In this document: piece by piece, positions 8,678 to 18,157 of the stretch
Position numbering within the stretch: position 1 is the first letter of the stretch
Layout of the letters: the number at the start of each line of letters is the position of its first letter
Assembly: GCF_004366595.1 (NCBI RefSeq)
Contig: NZ_SORE01000004.1
Span: forward strand, 62,001 to 126,000
DNA from: Paraburkholderia rhizosphaerae
GTDB lineage: Bacteria; Pseudomonadota; Gammaproteobacteria; Burkholderiales; Burkholderiaceae
Direction of reading: 5' to 3'
Length of the DNA: 64,000 bases
Translations under genes and position numbers: made by a program
The notes under the pieces: generated by a model
Database searches by the model: none
The model's input: the letters and a program-made list of their open reading frames with translations, nothing else
Told to the model about the DNA's origin: nothing

Positions 8678-9661
8678 TCAACGGTATTGACGCAGTTTCA
8701 CGCCAATCGTCGGGTCGTCGATGTTGGCCGCGCTCAGCACCAGTACGTCGATATTGATCTGCGTCTGGACCGGCTTACCACCTTCCGCCTTCAGCAACGT
8801 CTGCATCGCGACATACCCCATCTGATACGCGTCCTGCGCGATCACCGCGTGCAGCACGCCCGTTTGCAGATACTGGCGGAAGACCGGCCGATAGTCGAAA
8901 CCGACCAGCTTCGGCCGCTGCTTCAGCGCAAGCGCTTCGAGCGCACGCACCGCGGCGACGGTCGTGAAGTCGGTCGGCGTGAAAATCGCGTCGAGAGGAT
9001 GGCCGTACGTTTTGATCGCGTCAATCGCGGCCAGTTCGGGCTCGTGGATACCGTGCCCGATATACGCGTCAACCACGATCTGAAAGCCCATTTCTTTCGC
9101 CGCGTCGATAAAGCCCTGCTCGCGCGCGCTCGTCGACACCACGTCGCGCGCGAGCCGCAGCACGCCGACTTTCGCGCCGCGTGGCAACGCGTTCTGCAAG
9201 GTACGCGCGGCCGTGCGGCCGGCGGCGTAATTGTCTGTAGAGACGGTCGCAAGCGACTGGTAGTCCTGGCTCGGCCGGTCGATGAACACCACCGGCACCG
9301 GCAACCTGACCGGCGTCTTTACGCCGTTGACCGGAATCGGCGCAAGGATGATCGACTTCACGCCCGAGTCGATCATCCATTGCACCATTTTCAGCTGCAA
9401 ATTCTGTGACCTGCTTTGCGGGTCGTCGTCGATCGGACTGCGGACCACCACCTGTACCTGGTGCTCCGAAGCGGCCTGCGTAATGCCGTCCTCCATGGCC
9501 TTCCAGAATTCACTTTGCGCGCCGGCCAGCACGGCGCCGTAACTCGCGGCACGCGCAATGCCGCTCGCGCCGGTCAGGCACGCAAGGCTGCCTACGCCCA
9601 GCACACCGATCAAACAGGCCACCACCTGGAGACACCTGCGCCGCACCCGTTCGCAGCTCAT
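8678..9661 (-). CDS. Periplasmic sugar-binding-type protein (type I PBP)
   Basis: This 327-residue protein has a signal peptide (VACLIGVLGVGSLACLTG followed by a likely cleavage at ARA-ASY). Its type I periplasmic-binding fold is similar to ribose- and LacI-type binding proteins. Recognisable elements are GAQSEFWKAMEDGITQAA, IILAPIPVNG, VPVVFIDRP, STDNYAAGRTAA and LDAIFTPTDFT. A GAGGT ribosome binding site precedes the ATG. There are no ABC permease or ATPase genes beside it. Instead it is divergent from a membrane histidine kinase with a periplasmic domain. It may therefore act as a ligand-presenting co-sensor (as TorT does for TorS) rather than in transport; that is inference. Confidence 0.85.
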   Translation of the reverse strand: MSCERVRRRCLQVVACLIGVLGVGSLACLTGASGIARAASYGAVLAGAQSEFWKAMEDGITQAASEHQVQVVVRSPIDDDPQSRSQNLQLKMVQWMIDSGVKSIILAPIPVNGVKTPVRLPVPVVFIDRPSQDYQSLATVSTDNYAAGRTAARTLQNALPRGAKVGVLRLARDVVSTSAREQGFIDAAKEMGFQIVVDAYIGHGIHEPELAAIDAIKTYGHPLDAIFTPTDFTTVAAVRALEALALKQRPKLVGFDYRPVFRQYLQTGVLHAVIAQDAYQMGYVAMQTLLKAEGGKPVQTQINIDVLVLSAANIDDPTIGVKLRQYR

Positions 9662-9758
9662 CGCATCACCTCGTTCGTGAGGACGTCGTATGCGCGCGAG
9701 CCGCTTGCTTCATATGTTTAGCGTGATGCCCTCGCTGCTGCCGACAGCCGTAAGTAAC

Positions 9759-9764
9759 TATACT
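9759..9764 (+). promoter_or_regulatory. Candidate -10 box of the histidine kinase gene
   Basis: TATACT, one base from the sigma-70 consensus, lies 30 bases before a TTG codon that is preceded by a strong Shine-Dalgarno sequence. No good -35 hexamer is visible at the right distance, so an activator may be needed. The position supports the TTG start. Confidence 0.35.
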
Positions 9765-9794
9765 AGGGGCTGAATTCGAACGGGGGGAGCCGAC

Positions 9795-11876
9795 TTGCGA
9801 CGGCGAGCGAAAGCCACGTTTGCGCAGGACGCGACCGGGTCGGAATGCGCGTCTTCTGCGGCTGATGCGGACCGCACTGACGGATGGCCGCCGGCGGCGC
9901 GCGCGGCCGGCTCCGTCGGGCCATGGCGGACCATGGCAGGCATGCGTCACGGCGTCGGCATGCGCCTTCTGATCGGCGTACTGATCTTCAGTTCCGCAAT
10001 CACGCTGATCATGACCGCCGTGCAGCTGTACCTCGATTACCGGTACGACGTCGGTCTGATCGAGCACCGCCTGAACGAAATCGGCGAAGGTTATCCGGAC
10101 ATCATCGGTGAAAGCCTGTGGCATCTGGACCGCGAGCAGGTGCGTATCGAGGTCGAAAGCATCCTCAAGCTGCCTGACATCCAGGCCGTTACCGTGCGCG
10201 AAACCGGCACGGGGCATCCGCTCGTGATCATGGCGCGACGCCGGCAGAGCACACCGGTACTGACACGCGAGCTGCCGATCAACCGCGTGGTCGAAGGCAA
10301 GCTCAAGCAGATCGGCACGCTCTATATCGAAGCGGCGCTCACCGATGTCTACCGCCGGCTGATGGGCGAAGCGCTCGTTATCCTCGTCAGTCAGGGCGCG
10401 AAAACTTTCCTCGTTTCGCTGTTCATCCTTTTTATTTTCTCGCGGCTCGTCACGCGCCATCTGGCGACCATCGCGCAGTTCATGCGAACTTACGATTTCC
10501 ATCGGCCGGCGGCGGCTCTCGCGTTGAAACGCCGGCAGCCCGCGGCGCCCGACGAGCTCGATCAGGTCGTGATGTCGTTTAACGATCTGTGTACGAGCCT
10601 GCAGCTCGCGTACCGGAACCAGCAGGCTGCCAACGATGCGCTCGAACAGGATGTCGCGATGCGCATCCGCAAGGAAGAAGCGCTGCGTGAAGCCGAACAG
10701 CGTTACCGGCATCTGTTTCACGACATGCCGATCGCGTTGATCCAGATGCACGGTAACTTCGATCTGTTCCCGGCGCTGCGCGAAGCGGGCGTCACCGATC
10801 TGAACGCGTATTTCGACGCCAATCCGGACGTGCTGCGCCGCCTGACGAGCGCAATCGCAATCGACGAAGTCAACGCGCGCTCGGTCGAACTGTTTCGCGC
10901 AGGCGACGCCGCGCAACTGGTCGGCCCGGCCGGCCGCCTGTGGACCGAAAGTCCCGGTACGCTGCGCCGCGCGTTCGAAAGCCGCTACCACGGTGAAACA
11001 CGTTTTAACGAAGAGATGAAAGTGGCGACGCTCGATGGCCGCGTCATCGATGTGCTGTGCGCGATTTCGCGGCCGCAGCCGATCGGCAGCCACACGCCGA
11101 CGCTAATGGGGCTGATCGACATCACCGAGCGCGTGCGCGTGCGCGAAAAGCTGCAACAACTGGAAACCGACCTCGCGCATGCCGGCCGGATTTCGCTACT
11201 CGGCGAACTGATGGCGTCGATTGCGCACGAAATCAACCAGCCGCTCGGCGCGGTAGCCGCGAGCGCGCAGGCAATCCAGAACTGGTTGAACCGGCCGGAG
11301 CCGCCGCTTGACGAAGTGCGCGAGCTGACCGCGCTCACGCTCGCATCGGCGCGCCGCGCGAGCGACATCATCGTGCGCACCCGTGCGATGGCCGCAAAAG
11401 GCACGCCGCGCCGCGATCCGCTCTATCTCGACGACGTGATCGACGAGGCATTGCTGCTGCTCAGCCATGAAATTCACGCAAAGGGGGTCGAGCTGTTGCA
11501 TCGGCCGGCGCCGGCCGCGCCGCGCATCATGGCGGACCGCACGCAATTGCAGCAGGTAGTCGTCAATCTGACCATCAATGCGATGCAGGCAGTCGCGCCG
11601 CTCGGTACGGGCCATGGCAAAGTCGCGCTGACCGTGATCGTGCCGTCGCCGGGCATGGTCGGCTGCGTGATCGAAGACAACGGCCCCGGCATCCGCGAGG
11701 AGAGTCTCGCGCTGCTGTTCGACCGGTTCTTCACGACCAGCGAAGGCGGCATGGGGATGGGGCTCGCGATCTGCCGGACCATCATCGAAGCCCATGGCGG
11801 GCGCATTGCCGCCGACAACGCGTCGACGCTCGGCGGCGCACGCTTTACGTTCACGCTACCGGCCGGCACATCATAG
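9795..11876 (+). CDS. Membrane sensor histidine kinase (FixL-like catalytic core)
   Basis: This 693-residue hybrid-free kinase has two membrane segments (about residues 56-76 and 196-218) bracketing a periplasmic sensor domain. A cytoplasmic linker, a PAS-like region (YRHLFHDMPIALIQM to LMGLIDIT), a HisKA domain (IAHEINQPLGAVAASAQAI, phospho-acceptor about His478) and a HATPase domain (VVNLTINAMQAV; EDNGPGI; GMGMGLAICRTI) follow. HE[IV]NQPL is typical of FixL/DctB-type kinases. I took the TTG at 9795 as start because GGGGGGAG lies six bases upstream. An ATG at 9933 would also keep every domain. The gene is divergent from a periplasmic binding protein gene, a possible co-sensor. A FixJ-type regulator gene lies about 2.2 kb downstream and is the likely partner. 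Confidence 0.88.
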   Translation: MRRRAKATFAQDATGSECASSAADADRTDGWPPAARAAGSVGPWRTMAGMRHGVGMRLLIGVLIFSSAITLIMTAVQLYLDYRYDVGLIEHRLNEIGEGYPDIIGESLWHLDREQVRIEVESILKLPDIQAVTVRETGTGHPLVIMARRRQSTPVLTRELPINRVVEGKLKQIGTLYIEAALTDVYRRLMGEALVILVSQGAKTFLVSLFILFIFSRLVTRHLATIAQFMRTYDFHRPAAALALKRRQPAAPDELDQVVMSFNDLCTSLQLAYRNQQAANDALEQDVAMRIRKEEALREAEQRYRHLFHDMPIALIQMHGNFDLFPALREAGVTDLNAYFDANPDVLRRLTSAIAIDEVNARSVELFRAGDAAQLVGPAGRLWTESPGTLRRAFESRYHGETRFNEEMKVATLDGRVIDVLCAISRPQPIGSHTPTLMGLIDITERVRVREKLQQLETDLAHAGRISLLGELMASIAHEINQPLGAVAASAQAIQNWLNRPEPPLDEVRELTALTLASARRASDIIVRTRAMAAKGTPRRDPLYLDDVIDEALLLLSHEIHAKGVELLHRPAPAAPRIMADRTQLQQVVVNLTINAMQAVAPLGTGHGKVALTVIVPSPGMVGCVIEDNGPGIREESLALLFDRFFTTSEGGMGMGLAICRTIIEAHGGRIAADNASTLGGARFTFTLPAGTS

Positions 11877-12257
11877 AGCGCCGCAGCGCCGCGGCACCAT
11901 TTCGCAGCACAGACTTTGCGTCGATAGGCTCGTTGGCGTTTTCGTGAAACTTCGTACGCTTGCAACTTCGCACGGAAACATGACGCCAAAGCACACAACT
12001 AACGTAAAGATGTCATAGGCATCGAAACCGTGTGTGCCTACGCTGGCGTCCATGTGCACCGCTGCTTGCAAACGCGCCGGCCATGGTCTACAACGCCAGG
12101 TTGCACCGCTTGTGCCGCGCCGTCGAAATCGATGTCGCCGCAGCGGATGCGATTGTGTGCTCTTATGTGCGATGGTGTGCCCTTGTCTTCTTCAACCCCA
12201 GCATCCGCCCGCGCATAAGCCGTGTGCTGATTCAGCGAGTTAAACCGGAGAACAGCG
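11877..12257. other. Spacer upstream of poxB
   Basis: About 380 bases separate the kinase gene from poxB. No convincing gene is present; the short open frames have non-coding composition. A promoter for poxB is expected here. A repeated GAAACTTCG/GCAACTTCG pair occurs around 11946-11970 and could be a binding site, but the evidence is weak. Confidence 0.3.
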
Positions 12258-13991
12258 ATGACGATCGTAGCCGACCAGTTCGTGGACGTTTTGCTAGCCG
12301 CAGGTGTGAAGCGTGTATATGGCATCGTCGGAGACAGTCTGAACGGGTTGACCGACGTGATCCGCAAAACCGACGGTATCGAATGGATACACGTGCGTCA
12401 CGAAGAAGTCGCCGCATTCGCCGCCGGCGCCGACGCGCATCTGACCGGCAGCCTCGCGGTATGTGCCGGCAGTTGCGGGCCCGGCAACCTGCATCTGATC
12501 AACGGCCTGTTCGATTGCCATCGCAACCGCGTGCCGGTGCTCGCGATCGCCGCGCAAATTCCGTCGCGGGAAATCGGCAGCAACTACTTCCAGGAAACGC
12601 ATCCGCAAACGCTGTTCAAGGAATGCAGCCACTACTGCGAACTGGTGTCGATTCCCGGCCAGATGCCGCGCACGCTCGAAATCGCCATTCGCGAAGCGAT
12701 CGGCAAGCGCGGCGTGTCGGTCATCGTAATTCCGGGCGACGTCGCGCTGCAGGAGGCGCTCGAGGCGCCCGCCGTCAAGCCCGCCGGGCTGATTCCGCCG
12801 CGTGCAATCCTCACGCCGGCCGACGACGACATCGACGCGCTCGCCGATCTGCTCAACGATAACGAGCGTGTCACGCTGTTGTGCGGTTCCGGCTGCGAAG
12901 GCGCGCATGACGAAGTGATGGCGCTCGCCGAAACGCTGCAGTCGCCAATCGTGCATTCGCTGCGCGGCAAGGAGCACGTCGAAGCGAATAATCCGTACGA
13001 CGTCGGCATGACGGGCCTGATCGGCTTTTCGTCCGGCTACTACGCAATGCGCGATTGCGACCTGCTGCTGATGGTCGGCACCGACTTCCCGTACATGCAG
13101 TTCTATCCGTCGAACTACGAGGCGAAGATCGCGCAGATCGATCACGCGGCCGGCAATCTTGGGCGCCGCGCCGCGCTTGACCTCGGCATCGTCGGCGACG
13201 TGAAGGCCACGCTCGCCGCATTGCTACCGAGACTCGCGAAGAAAACCAGCGCCGCGCATCTGCAAAACGCACAGCAACACTACAAAAAAGCCCGCAAGGA
13301 ACTCGATGCGCTCGCGCTCGAGAGTTCGCGCGAGTCGCTGATCCACCCGCAGCAGATCGCCAAGGCCTTGAGCGATCAGGCGAGCGATGATGCGATCTTC
13401 ACCTGCGACGTCGGCCTGCCCACCGTGTGGGGCGCGCGCTACGTCGCGATGACCGGCAAGCGGCGCCTGATCGGCTCGTTCTGGCACGGCTCGATGGCAA
13501 ATGCGATGGCGCAGGCGATCGGCGCGCAGTCGGCGTTTCCGGGCCGCCAGGTGATCTCGATGTCCGGCGACGGCGGTTTCGCGATGCTGATGGGCGACTT
13601 CCTGAGCCTCGCGCAACTCGGTTTGCCGGTCAAGGTGTGCGTGTTCAACAATGGCGCACTCGGGTTTATCGAACTCGAACAGAAGTCCACGTCGTTCGTT
13701 CCGTTCGGCACCGACCTGAACAATCCGAACTTCGCCGCGATGGCCGAAGCGGTCGGCATCAAGGGGATCCGGCTCGAGAAGCCGTCCGAGGTCGAAGCGG
13801 GTATTGCGGCCGCCCTCAAGCATGACGGACCGGTACTGATCGACGCGGTAGTGAACCGGATGGAACTCGCGATGCCGCCTTCGATCAATCTGGAAATGGC
13901 GAAGGGTTTTTCGCTCTATATGCTGAAGGCGATTCTGAACGGCAAGACCGACGAGGTAATCGACCTCGCGCAAACGAACCTGTGGAGATAA
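12258..13991 (+). CDS. poxB: Pyruvate dehydrogenase (quinone), PoxB
   Basis: This 577-residue protein is a ThDP- and FAD-dependent pyruvate oxidase that decarboxylates pyruvate to acetate and passes electrons to ubiquinone at the membrane. Large blocks match E. coli PoxB as I remember it: SGSCGPGNLHLINGLFDC-like and YFQETHPQTLFKECSHYCEL stretches, and VGMTGLIGFSSGYYAM. The ThDP catalytic Glu is in RHEEVAAF (Glu50), and the ThDP/Mg motif runs from MSGDGGFAMLMGDF to VCVFNNGALGF. The C-terminal helix (AKGFSLYMLKAILNGKTDEV) corresponds to the lipid-activated membrane anchor of E. coli PoxB. A GGAG ribosome binding site precedes the ATG. It sits between two FixL-like kinases and a FixJ-like regulator, which probably control it. 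Confidence 0.95.
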   Translation: MTIVADQFVDVLLAAGVKRVYGIVGDSLNGLTDVIRKTDGIEWIHVRHEEVAAFAAGADAHLTGSLAVCAGSCGPGNLHLINGLFDCHRNRVPVLAIAAQIPSREIGSNYFQETHPQTLFKECSHYCELVSIPGQMPRTLEIAIREAIGKRGVSVIVIPGDVALQEALEAPAVKPAGLIPPRAILTPADDDIDALADLLNDNERVTLLCGSGCEGAHDEVMALAETLQSPIVHSLRGKEHVEANNPYDVGMTGLIGFSSGYYAMRDCDLLLMVGTDFPYMQFYPSNYEAKIAQIDHAAGNLGRRAALDLGIVGDVKATLAALLPRLAKKTSAAHLQNAQQHYKKARKELDALALESSRESLIHPQQIAKALSDQASDDAIFTCDVGLPTVWGARYVAMTGKRRLIGSFWHGSMANAMAQAIGAQSAFPGRQVISMSGDGGFAMLMGDFLSLAQLGLPVKVCVFNNGALGFIELEQKSTSFVPFGTDLNNPNFAAMAEAVGIKGIRLEKPSEVEAGIAAALKHDGPVLIDAVVNRMELAMPPSINLEMAKGFSLYMLKAILNGKTDEVIDLAQTNLWR

Positions 13992-14032
13992 AACGTAGCG
14001 CCTGGCCGGCACGCGGCAAACCGACCCAGCCG

Positions 14033-14707
14033 TTACATGCTTACACCTGCGTTGCCGGACCCGCGGTCCGGCTCGCGCGCTATCAGTTCGCCCGATACAC
14101 GCAAACGGTCGGCCATTCGCACCAGATGCGGCAACGACCTGGCTGCCATCTTGCGCATCACGTGACCGCGGTGAATTTGCAGCGTCACCTCGCTGATGCC
14201 GAGAATCGCCGCGGCCTGTTTGTTCAGGAGGCCTGACGCGATGAGCGGCATCACTTCACGTTCACGTGGCGTCAGCAACGCAAACCGTCCGAAGAGCCGC
14301 GCATCCTCCGCGCGCAGCATGCGCGCGTCGCGGTCCTGTTCGAATGCGGTGCGAACCGCTTGCACCAGTTCCCGATGGCCGAACGGCTTGATCAGAAAAT
14401 CGATTGCGCCGGCCTTGATCGCGCGCACCGACGATGCGACATCCGCGTAGCCGGAAATAAAAATGATCGGCGGATGATCGCTGCCCGCGAGCTGCGTCTG
14501 CAGGTTCAGGCCGGTACCGTCAGGCAGGCGCATGTCGAGAATCAGGCACGCCGCCTTCGGTGGACGTTCGAACGCACGATAACGTGCAATTGAATCAAAC
14601 CCGAGCGTCGCGATACCTTCTGACTCGAGCAGTTCGCCAATCGATTCACGAATGCGCGAGTCGTCGTCGACTACGTAGGCAACCACCTCATCACAACTGG
14701 TTTCCAT
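14033..14707 (-). CDS. FixJ/NarL-type response regulator
   Basis: This 224-residue regulator has an N-terminal receiver domain: acidic pocket VVDDDSR, phospho-acceptor Asp58 in LILDMRLPDG, Ser85 in FISGYAD and Lys107 in LIKPFG. A LuxR/FixJ-type helix-turn-helix output domain follows (LTPREREVMPLIASGLLNKQ, then AAAILGISEVTLQIHRGHVM). The layout matches FixJ and TtrR. It is convergent with poxB and divergent from a FixL-like kinase gene. A second FixL-like kinase lies on the other side of poxB. It is therefore the probable shared partner of one or both kinases, and poxB is a likely target. The stop is about 40 bases from the poxB stop. Confidence 0.92.
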   Translation of the reverse strand: METSCDEVVAYVVDDDSRIRESIGELLESEGIATLGFDSIARYRAFERPPKAACLILDMRLPDGTGLNLQTQLAGSDHPPIIFISGYADVASSVRAIKAGAIDFLIKPFGHRELVQAVRTAFEQDRDARMLRAEDARLFGRFALLTPREREVMPLIASGLLNKQAAAILGISEVTLQIHRGHVMRKMAARSLPHLVRMADRLRVSGELIAREPDRGSGNAGVSM

Positions 14708-15246
14708 TGCGTGCGTCTAGTAGCGAAGTCACATCGAAAGCGACACTGTAGAGCAGAATTGCAAATCGCATCGTTGTAAATTTTCATCGCCGGGCGCGCG
14801 ACAATCATTCCGGGTCCATGCATCGCGGCCATTGTTTCAACGACTGCAGTGCATGGTCGATAGAGCGACCCGGCGGGCGCAACGATGTGTCAGGAAGCAA
14901 GCGCTACTAAGCGTTCTACCGGGAGCGCAACGATGAAAGCACGCTGTAACGACACGCACATTCCAGGTGCTAAAGCGCTTCGCGGCAGACGCTCGCGCGC
15001 TGATCGCGGGGCTCGCGCACGTCAACGTTCTGTTCATATCAATCGAGCCGCAAGTCAGCCCGCCTGCATCGGCACGCGCGTAGTGCCAGGCATCAGTAAG
15101 TTGCCTCATAATAGCGACGCCCTTCCCCCCGGGCCCGGCAACGCCGCCTTTACCAACAATCGCCTTGCACTCATCCGAACCCAAACGGCGGTGTGCGCGT
15201 TGGTCTATCGGTCTGTTAGCGGGAGCGCGATCTTGCGAGGTCAAAC
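14708..15246. other. Divergent spacer between response regulator and kinase genes
   Basis: This 540-base region holds no gene I can support. Open frames on both strands (for instance 14885-15322) have irregular composition. The stretch at 14740-14810 is relatively AT-rich and is the likely promoter of the regulator gene. The phrase GGGAGCGCAACGATG near 14921-14934 looks like a ribosome binding site and start, but the frame behind it reads as non-protein. Confidence 0.35.
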
Positions 15247-17049
15247 ATGGCTGCACACCCCACGGTCGCGTACTGCGCGGCGACAACCGGACTACGGCGC
15301 TATGCGGTCGCGCTGCTGTTGACCGCTTGCGCAACGGTGCTGGCGTGGTTCACGAGCGCCCACGCGTCGTGCTACCTGCTCGCATTGATCATGAGTTCAC
15401 TCTACGGCGGCCGTGTCGCGGGTTTCGTCACGCTCGTGTCATCGCTCGTCTGTTTCATCCTGCTGATCGCACTGCCGCACGCGAATGCGTTTGCCGCAGG
15501 CGAGATTGCGCGGCTTATCGTGTTCGTGATCGTATGCGTGATCGTCAATGACCTGATCACATCGCGCCGCAAGGCACAGAGCGCACTGCAGGAACGAGCG
15601 CCGCGCGCGGCGCCCGGTGCGCCGGCCGCCGCACATTGGGCGGATCCCGCACCGGCGGATCCGGCCGCGTTTACCGCAGCGAACGATCGCATGCGTAGCG
15701 CACGCGCCGGCAAGCTCACACTGTTCGGCGATGCGGTCGTCGATCGCGCCGGACCGCTTGCCGCCGGACAGTTCGCACAGTCGATCGGGAGCATCCACAC
15801 GAACATCGGCACTCGACGCAACGCCGATTCCACACCGGGCCGTTACAGTGGCGTGCATCCGCTCGCGCCACGGCCGGACGCGAACGAACAGGCGCTGCGC
15901 AACGCGCTCAACAGCTTTCCTTGCATGGTCGTGATCACCGATGCCGAAGGGCGTCTGCAGTATGCGAACCAGCAAGTGCTGCAGTTTGTCGGCAAATGCG
16001 CGAGTGAGCTGATCGATAGCGGCTGCTCGCACCTGCTGCACGCCGACGACGCGCCGCGTGTGATCGCCAGCCGGCGCCGCTCTCATGAGACCGGCATTGC
16101 GCTTACCACGACCTACCGGCTGCGCCGCCACGATGGCGAATACCGCTGGATCGAGACACGTATGCAGCCGTCGCACGATGCTAAAGGACGCATCGTGCGC
16201 TGGTATGGCATCCATATGGATGTGCACGAAAGCATGACGACCGCGCACGCATTGCGCGACACGCAAGCGCAATTGTCGCGCGCAGCGCAGATCGCGACGG
16301 TCGCCGAACTCTCCGCATCGATCGCGCACGAGGTCAATCAACCGCTCGCCGCGATGGTCACGAACGGACATGCGTGCGTCAACTGGCTGCGCGCAAAGGA
16401 ACCGAATATCGAGCGCGCGGTGACCGCGGCCGAGCGGATCGTGCGCGATGGCACCACTGCCGCGGAGGTAATCCGCCGCATTCGCGCGCTGTTCCGTCAG
16501 GCGCGGCCCGTGATCGGGCCGTTCGACATCAACGCGACCATCCGCGAAGTGCTTGGACTGATGCATCGCGAACTGCGGCATCATCAGATCGCGGTCGAGC
16601 TCGATCTCGACGCCACGCTGCCCGCGCTGAACGCAGACCGTTTGCAGCTCCAGCAGACGCTCTTCAATTTAGTTGACAACGCAATCGACGCGTTGATGCA
16701 TGTCACCGTTCACCGGCGCCGCTTACAGATCCGCTCGGCGCGCGACGGTAACGAACATCTGCTGATCGAGATTCGCGATCAAGGTCCCGGTCTCGACGAC
16801 GTGAACCGGATTTTCCAGCCTTTCTTCACGACCAGGCAGGACGGCATGGGCATGGGCCTCGCGATCTGCCGCTCGATTGTCGAAGCGCATGGCGGCCTGT
16901 TGTGGGCAACAAATCACGAGAAACCAGGTGGCGACAAACAAGGCGCGACGCTGCATCTCCGGCTGCCGTTCATGCATGCCCAAGCTGAGCCAACGCTTAT
17001 TCCGATCGATTCGATACGTGTCGGTCAACTGCGCGGTCAATCGCGATAA
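15247..17049 (+). CDS. Membrane sensor histidine kinase with DUF4118-like N-terminus and PAS domain
   Basis: This 600-residue kinase begins with three to four membrane helices of the KdpD/DUF4118 type (YAVALLLTACATVLAWF; LALIMSSLYGGRVAGF; LVCFILLIALPHA; LIVFVIVCVIV). A variable linker of about 100 residues is followed by a PAS/PAC sensor (FPCMVVITDAEGRLQYAN to RWYGIHMDVHES). The HisKA domain has IAHEVNQPLAAM (about His361) and the HATPase has LVDNAIDAL, EIRDQGPGL and GMGMGLAICRSI. The core is FixL-like, as in the kinase at 9795-11876. A GAGG ribosome binding site precedes the ATG. Its divergent neighbour is the FixJ-type regulator, so these two form the most obvious two-component pair. Confidence 0.9.
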   Translation: MAAHPTVAYCAATTGLRRYAVALLLTACATVLAWFTSAHASCYLLALIMSSLYGGRVAGFVTLVSSLVCFILLIALPHANAFAAGEIARLIVFVIVCVIVNDLITSRRKAQSALQERAPRAAPGAPAAAHWADPAPADPAAFTAANDRMRSARAGKLTLFGDAVVDRAGPLAAGQFAQSIGSIHTNIGTRRNADSTPGRYSGVHPLAPRPDANEQALRNALNSFPCMVVITDAEGRLQYANQQVLQFVGKCASELIDSGCSHLLHADDAPRVIASRRRSHETGIALTTTYRLRRHDGEYRWIETRMQPSHDAKGRIVRWYGIHMDVHESMTTAHALRDTQAQLSRAAQIATVAELSASIAHEVNQPLAAMVTNGHACVNWLRAKEPNIERAVTAAERIVRDGTTAAEVIRRIRALFRQARPVIGPFDINATIREVLGLMHRELRHHQIAVELDLDATLPALNADRLQLQQTLFNLVDNAIDALMHVTVHRRRLQIRSARDGNEHLLIEIRDQGPGLDDVNRIFQPFFTTRQDGMGMGLAICRSIVEAHGGLLWATNHEKPGGDKQGATLHLRLPFMHAQAEPTLIPIDSIRVGQLRGQSR

Positions 17050-17143
17050 ACCGCAGTCCGTCGCGGCGGCGGCCTCAAACAGTCGCGATCATGAGAAGCC
17101 GGTCCGTCCGCTGCAAGCCGCCGCGTACCTGGCCCCGCATCGA

Positions 17144-18157
17144 TCAGTCGAGCCGCGCCTTGATGCGCCAACGGTTCGGCGTATCGCCGACGAGCCGCCG
17201 GAATACCGTCGTGAAGTGCGCCTGGCTGCGAAAACCGCAATCCAGCGCGACGTCGAGCAGCGTTTTCTCGGACCGCTGCAACAGACGCTGCGCATGCTCG
17301 ACGCGGCGCCGCAGCAGATACGTATGCGGCGTGTAGCCGGTCGAGCAGCGAAACTGCGCGGCAAAGTGCATGCGCGTGAGACCGACGCTTGCCGCGATAT
17401 CGTTCAGCCGTACCGGGTCCGCGAGGTGCGCATCGATAAATTCGAACGCACGGCGCAGCCGCCATTGCGGCAGCGCGGTCGTGCGCGTCGCCACTGGCAG
17501 CGCACGCCGCGCAAAGTGCCGCTCGAGCAGACGCGCGACGATCGCAATGCAAATACTGTCGACATAAAGCGACGCGAACGTCGCATCGGCGTACTGGATA
17601 TCCGCGAGTGCCCGGCTCAGGCGTTCGAGCGACGTATCGCGCGTGATTTGCGATGCGCCGAGCGCCAGTTCCCCCGCGTGCGGACGGCCAAACGCTTCTT
17701 CGTAATGCCGCTCGACCAGACTCTGCGGAATAAACAGATGAATCACATCGCACGAAGCGCGAAAAACCGCCTCCGCACTTTCGCCGGGGCCGGTCACATG
17801 CATCGAACCCGGCCCGAGTTGTCCGTCGAAAAGCAGCGAGCCTGAGCGGAACCGCGCGAAAGTCGGTTTCAGGACCACGCCGACGGTATGCTGGTCCGCG
17901 CCACAGGTGCTCGTATGTTCGACGCCGTCGACATCCTGCTGGGTCCAGCGCGATGCGATCACATAGTCGCTGCGCGTGCGGTAAGCATTGGTAGCATCGC
18001 GAGCGCCCCGCACGTCATGCTGCGGCGGCACGCGCCAGCAATCCTCCAATGCGACCAGCACGCGCCGCGGCGCGATGGCCTCGCGCGGCTCCGCGTACTG
18101 AACGCTGCATGCGGGCATCCGCCCGCCGGCGCCGATGTGGTTTTCTTCATTGTTCAT
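17144..18157 (-). CDS. AraC-family transcriptional regulator
   Basis: This protein of about 337 residues has an N-terminal cupin-like sensing region and a C-terminal AraC DNA-binding domain over the last 100 residues. The domain is formed by FEFIDAHLADPVRLNDIAA, SVGLTRMHFAAQFR, YLLRRRVEHAQRLL and the second helix-turn-helix DVALDCGFRSQAHFTTVFR. The start MNNEENHIG at 18157 was chosen for its GGAG ribosome binding site; the longer frame adds 17 residues. The last residues overlap no other gene. It is convergent with the kinase gene at 15247-17049 and divergent, across a long spacer, from cytochrome b561. Its target and inducer are unknown. Confidence 0.9.
   Translation of the reverse strand: MNNEENHIGAGGRMPACSVQYAEPREAIAPRRVLVALEDCWRVPPQHDVRGARDATNAYRTRSDYVIASRWTQQDVDGVEHTSTCGADQHTVGVVLKPTFARFRSGSLLFDGQLGPGSMHVTGPGESAEAVFRASCDVIHLFIPQSLVERHYEEAFGRPHAGELALGASQITRDTSLERLSRALADIQYADATFASLYVDSICIAIVARLLERHFARRALPVATRTTALPQWRLRRAFEFIDAHLADPVRLNDIAASVGLTRMHFAAQFRCSTGYTPHTYLLRRRVEHAQRLLQRSEKTLLDVALDCGFRSQAHFTTVFRRLVGDTPNRWRIKARLD

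Noticed and set aside
14885..15322. 145-codon plus-strand open frame before the second kinase
   Set aside because: Composition is Arg/Ala/Ser-biased without a recognisable fold, and it overlaps the kinase start.
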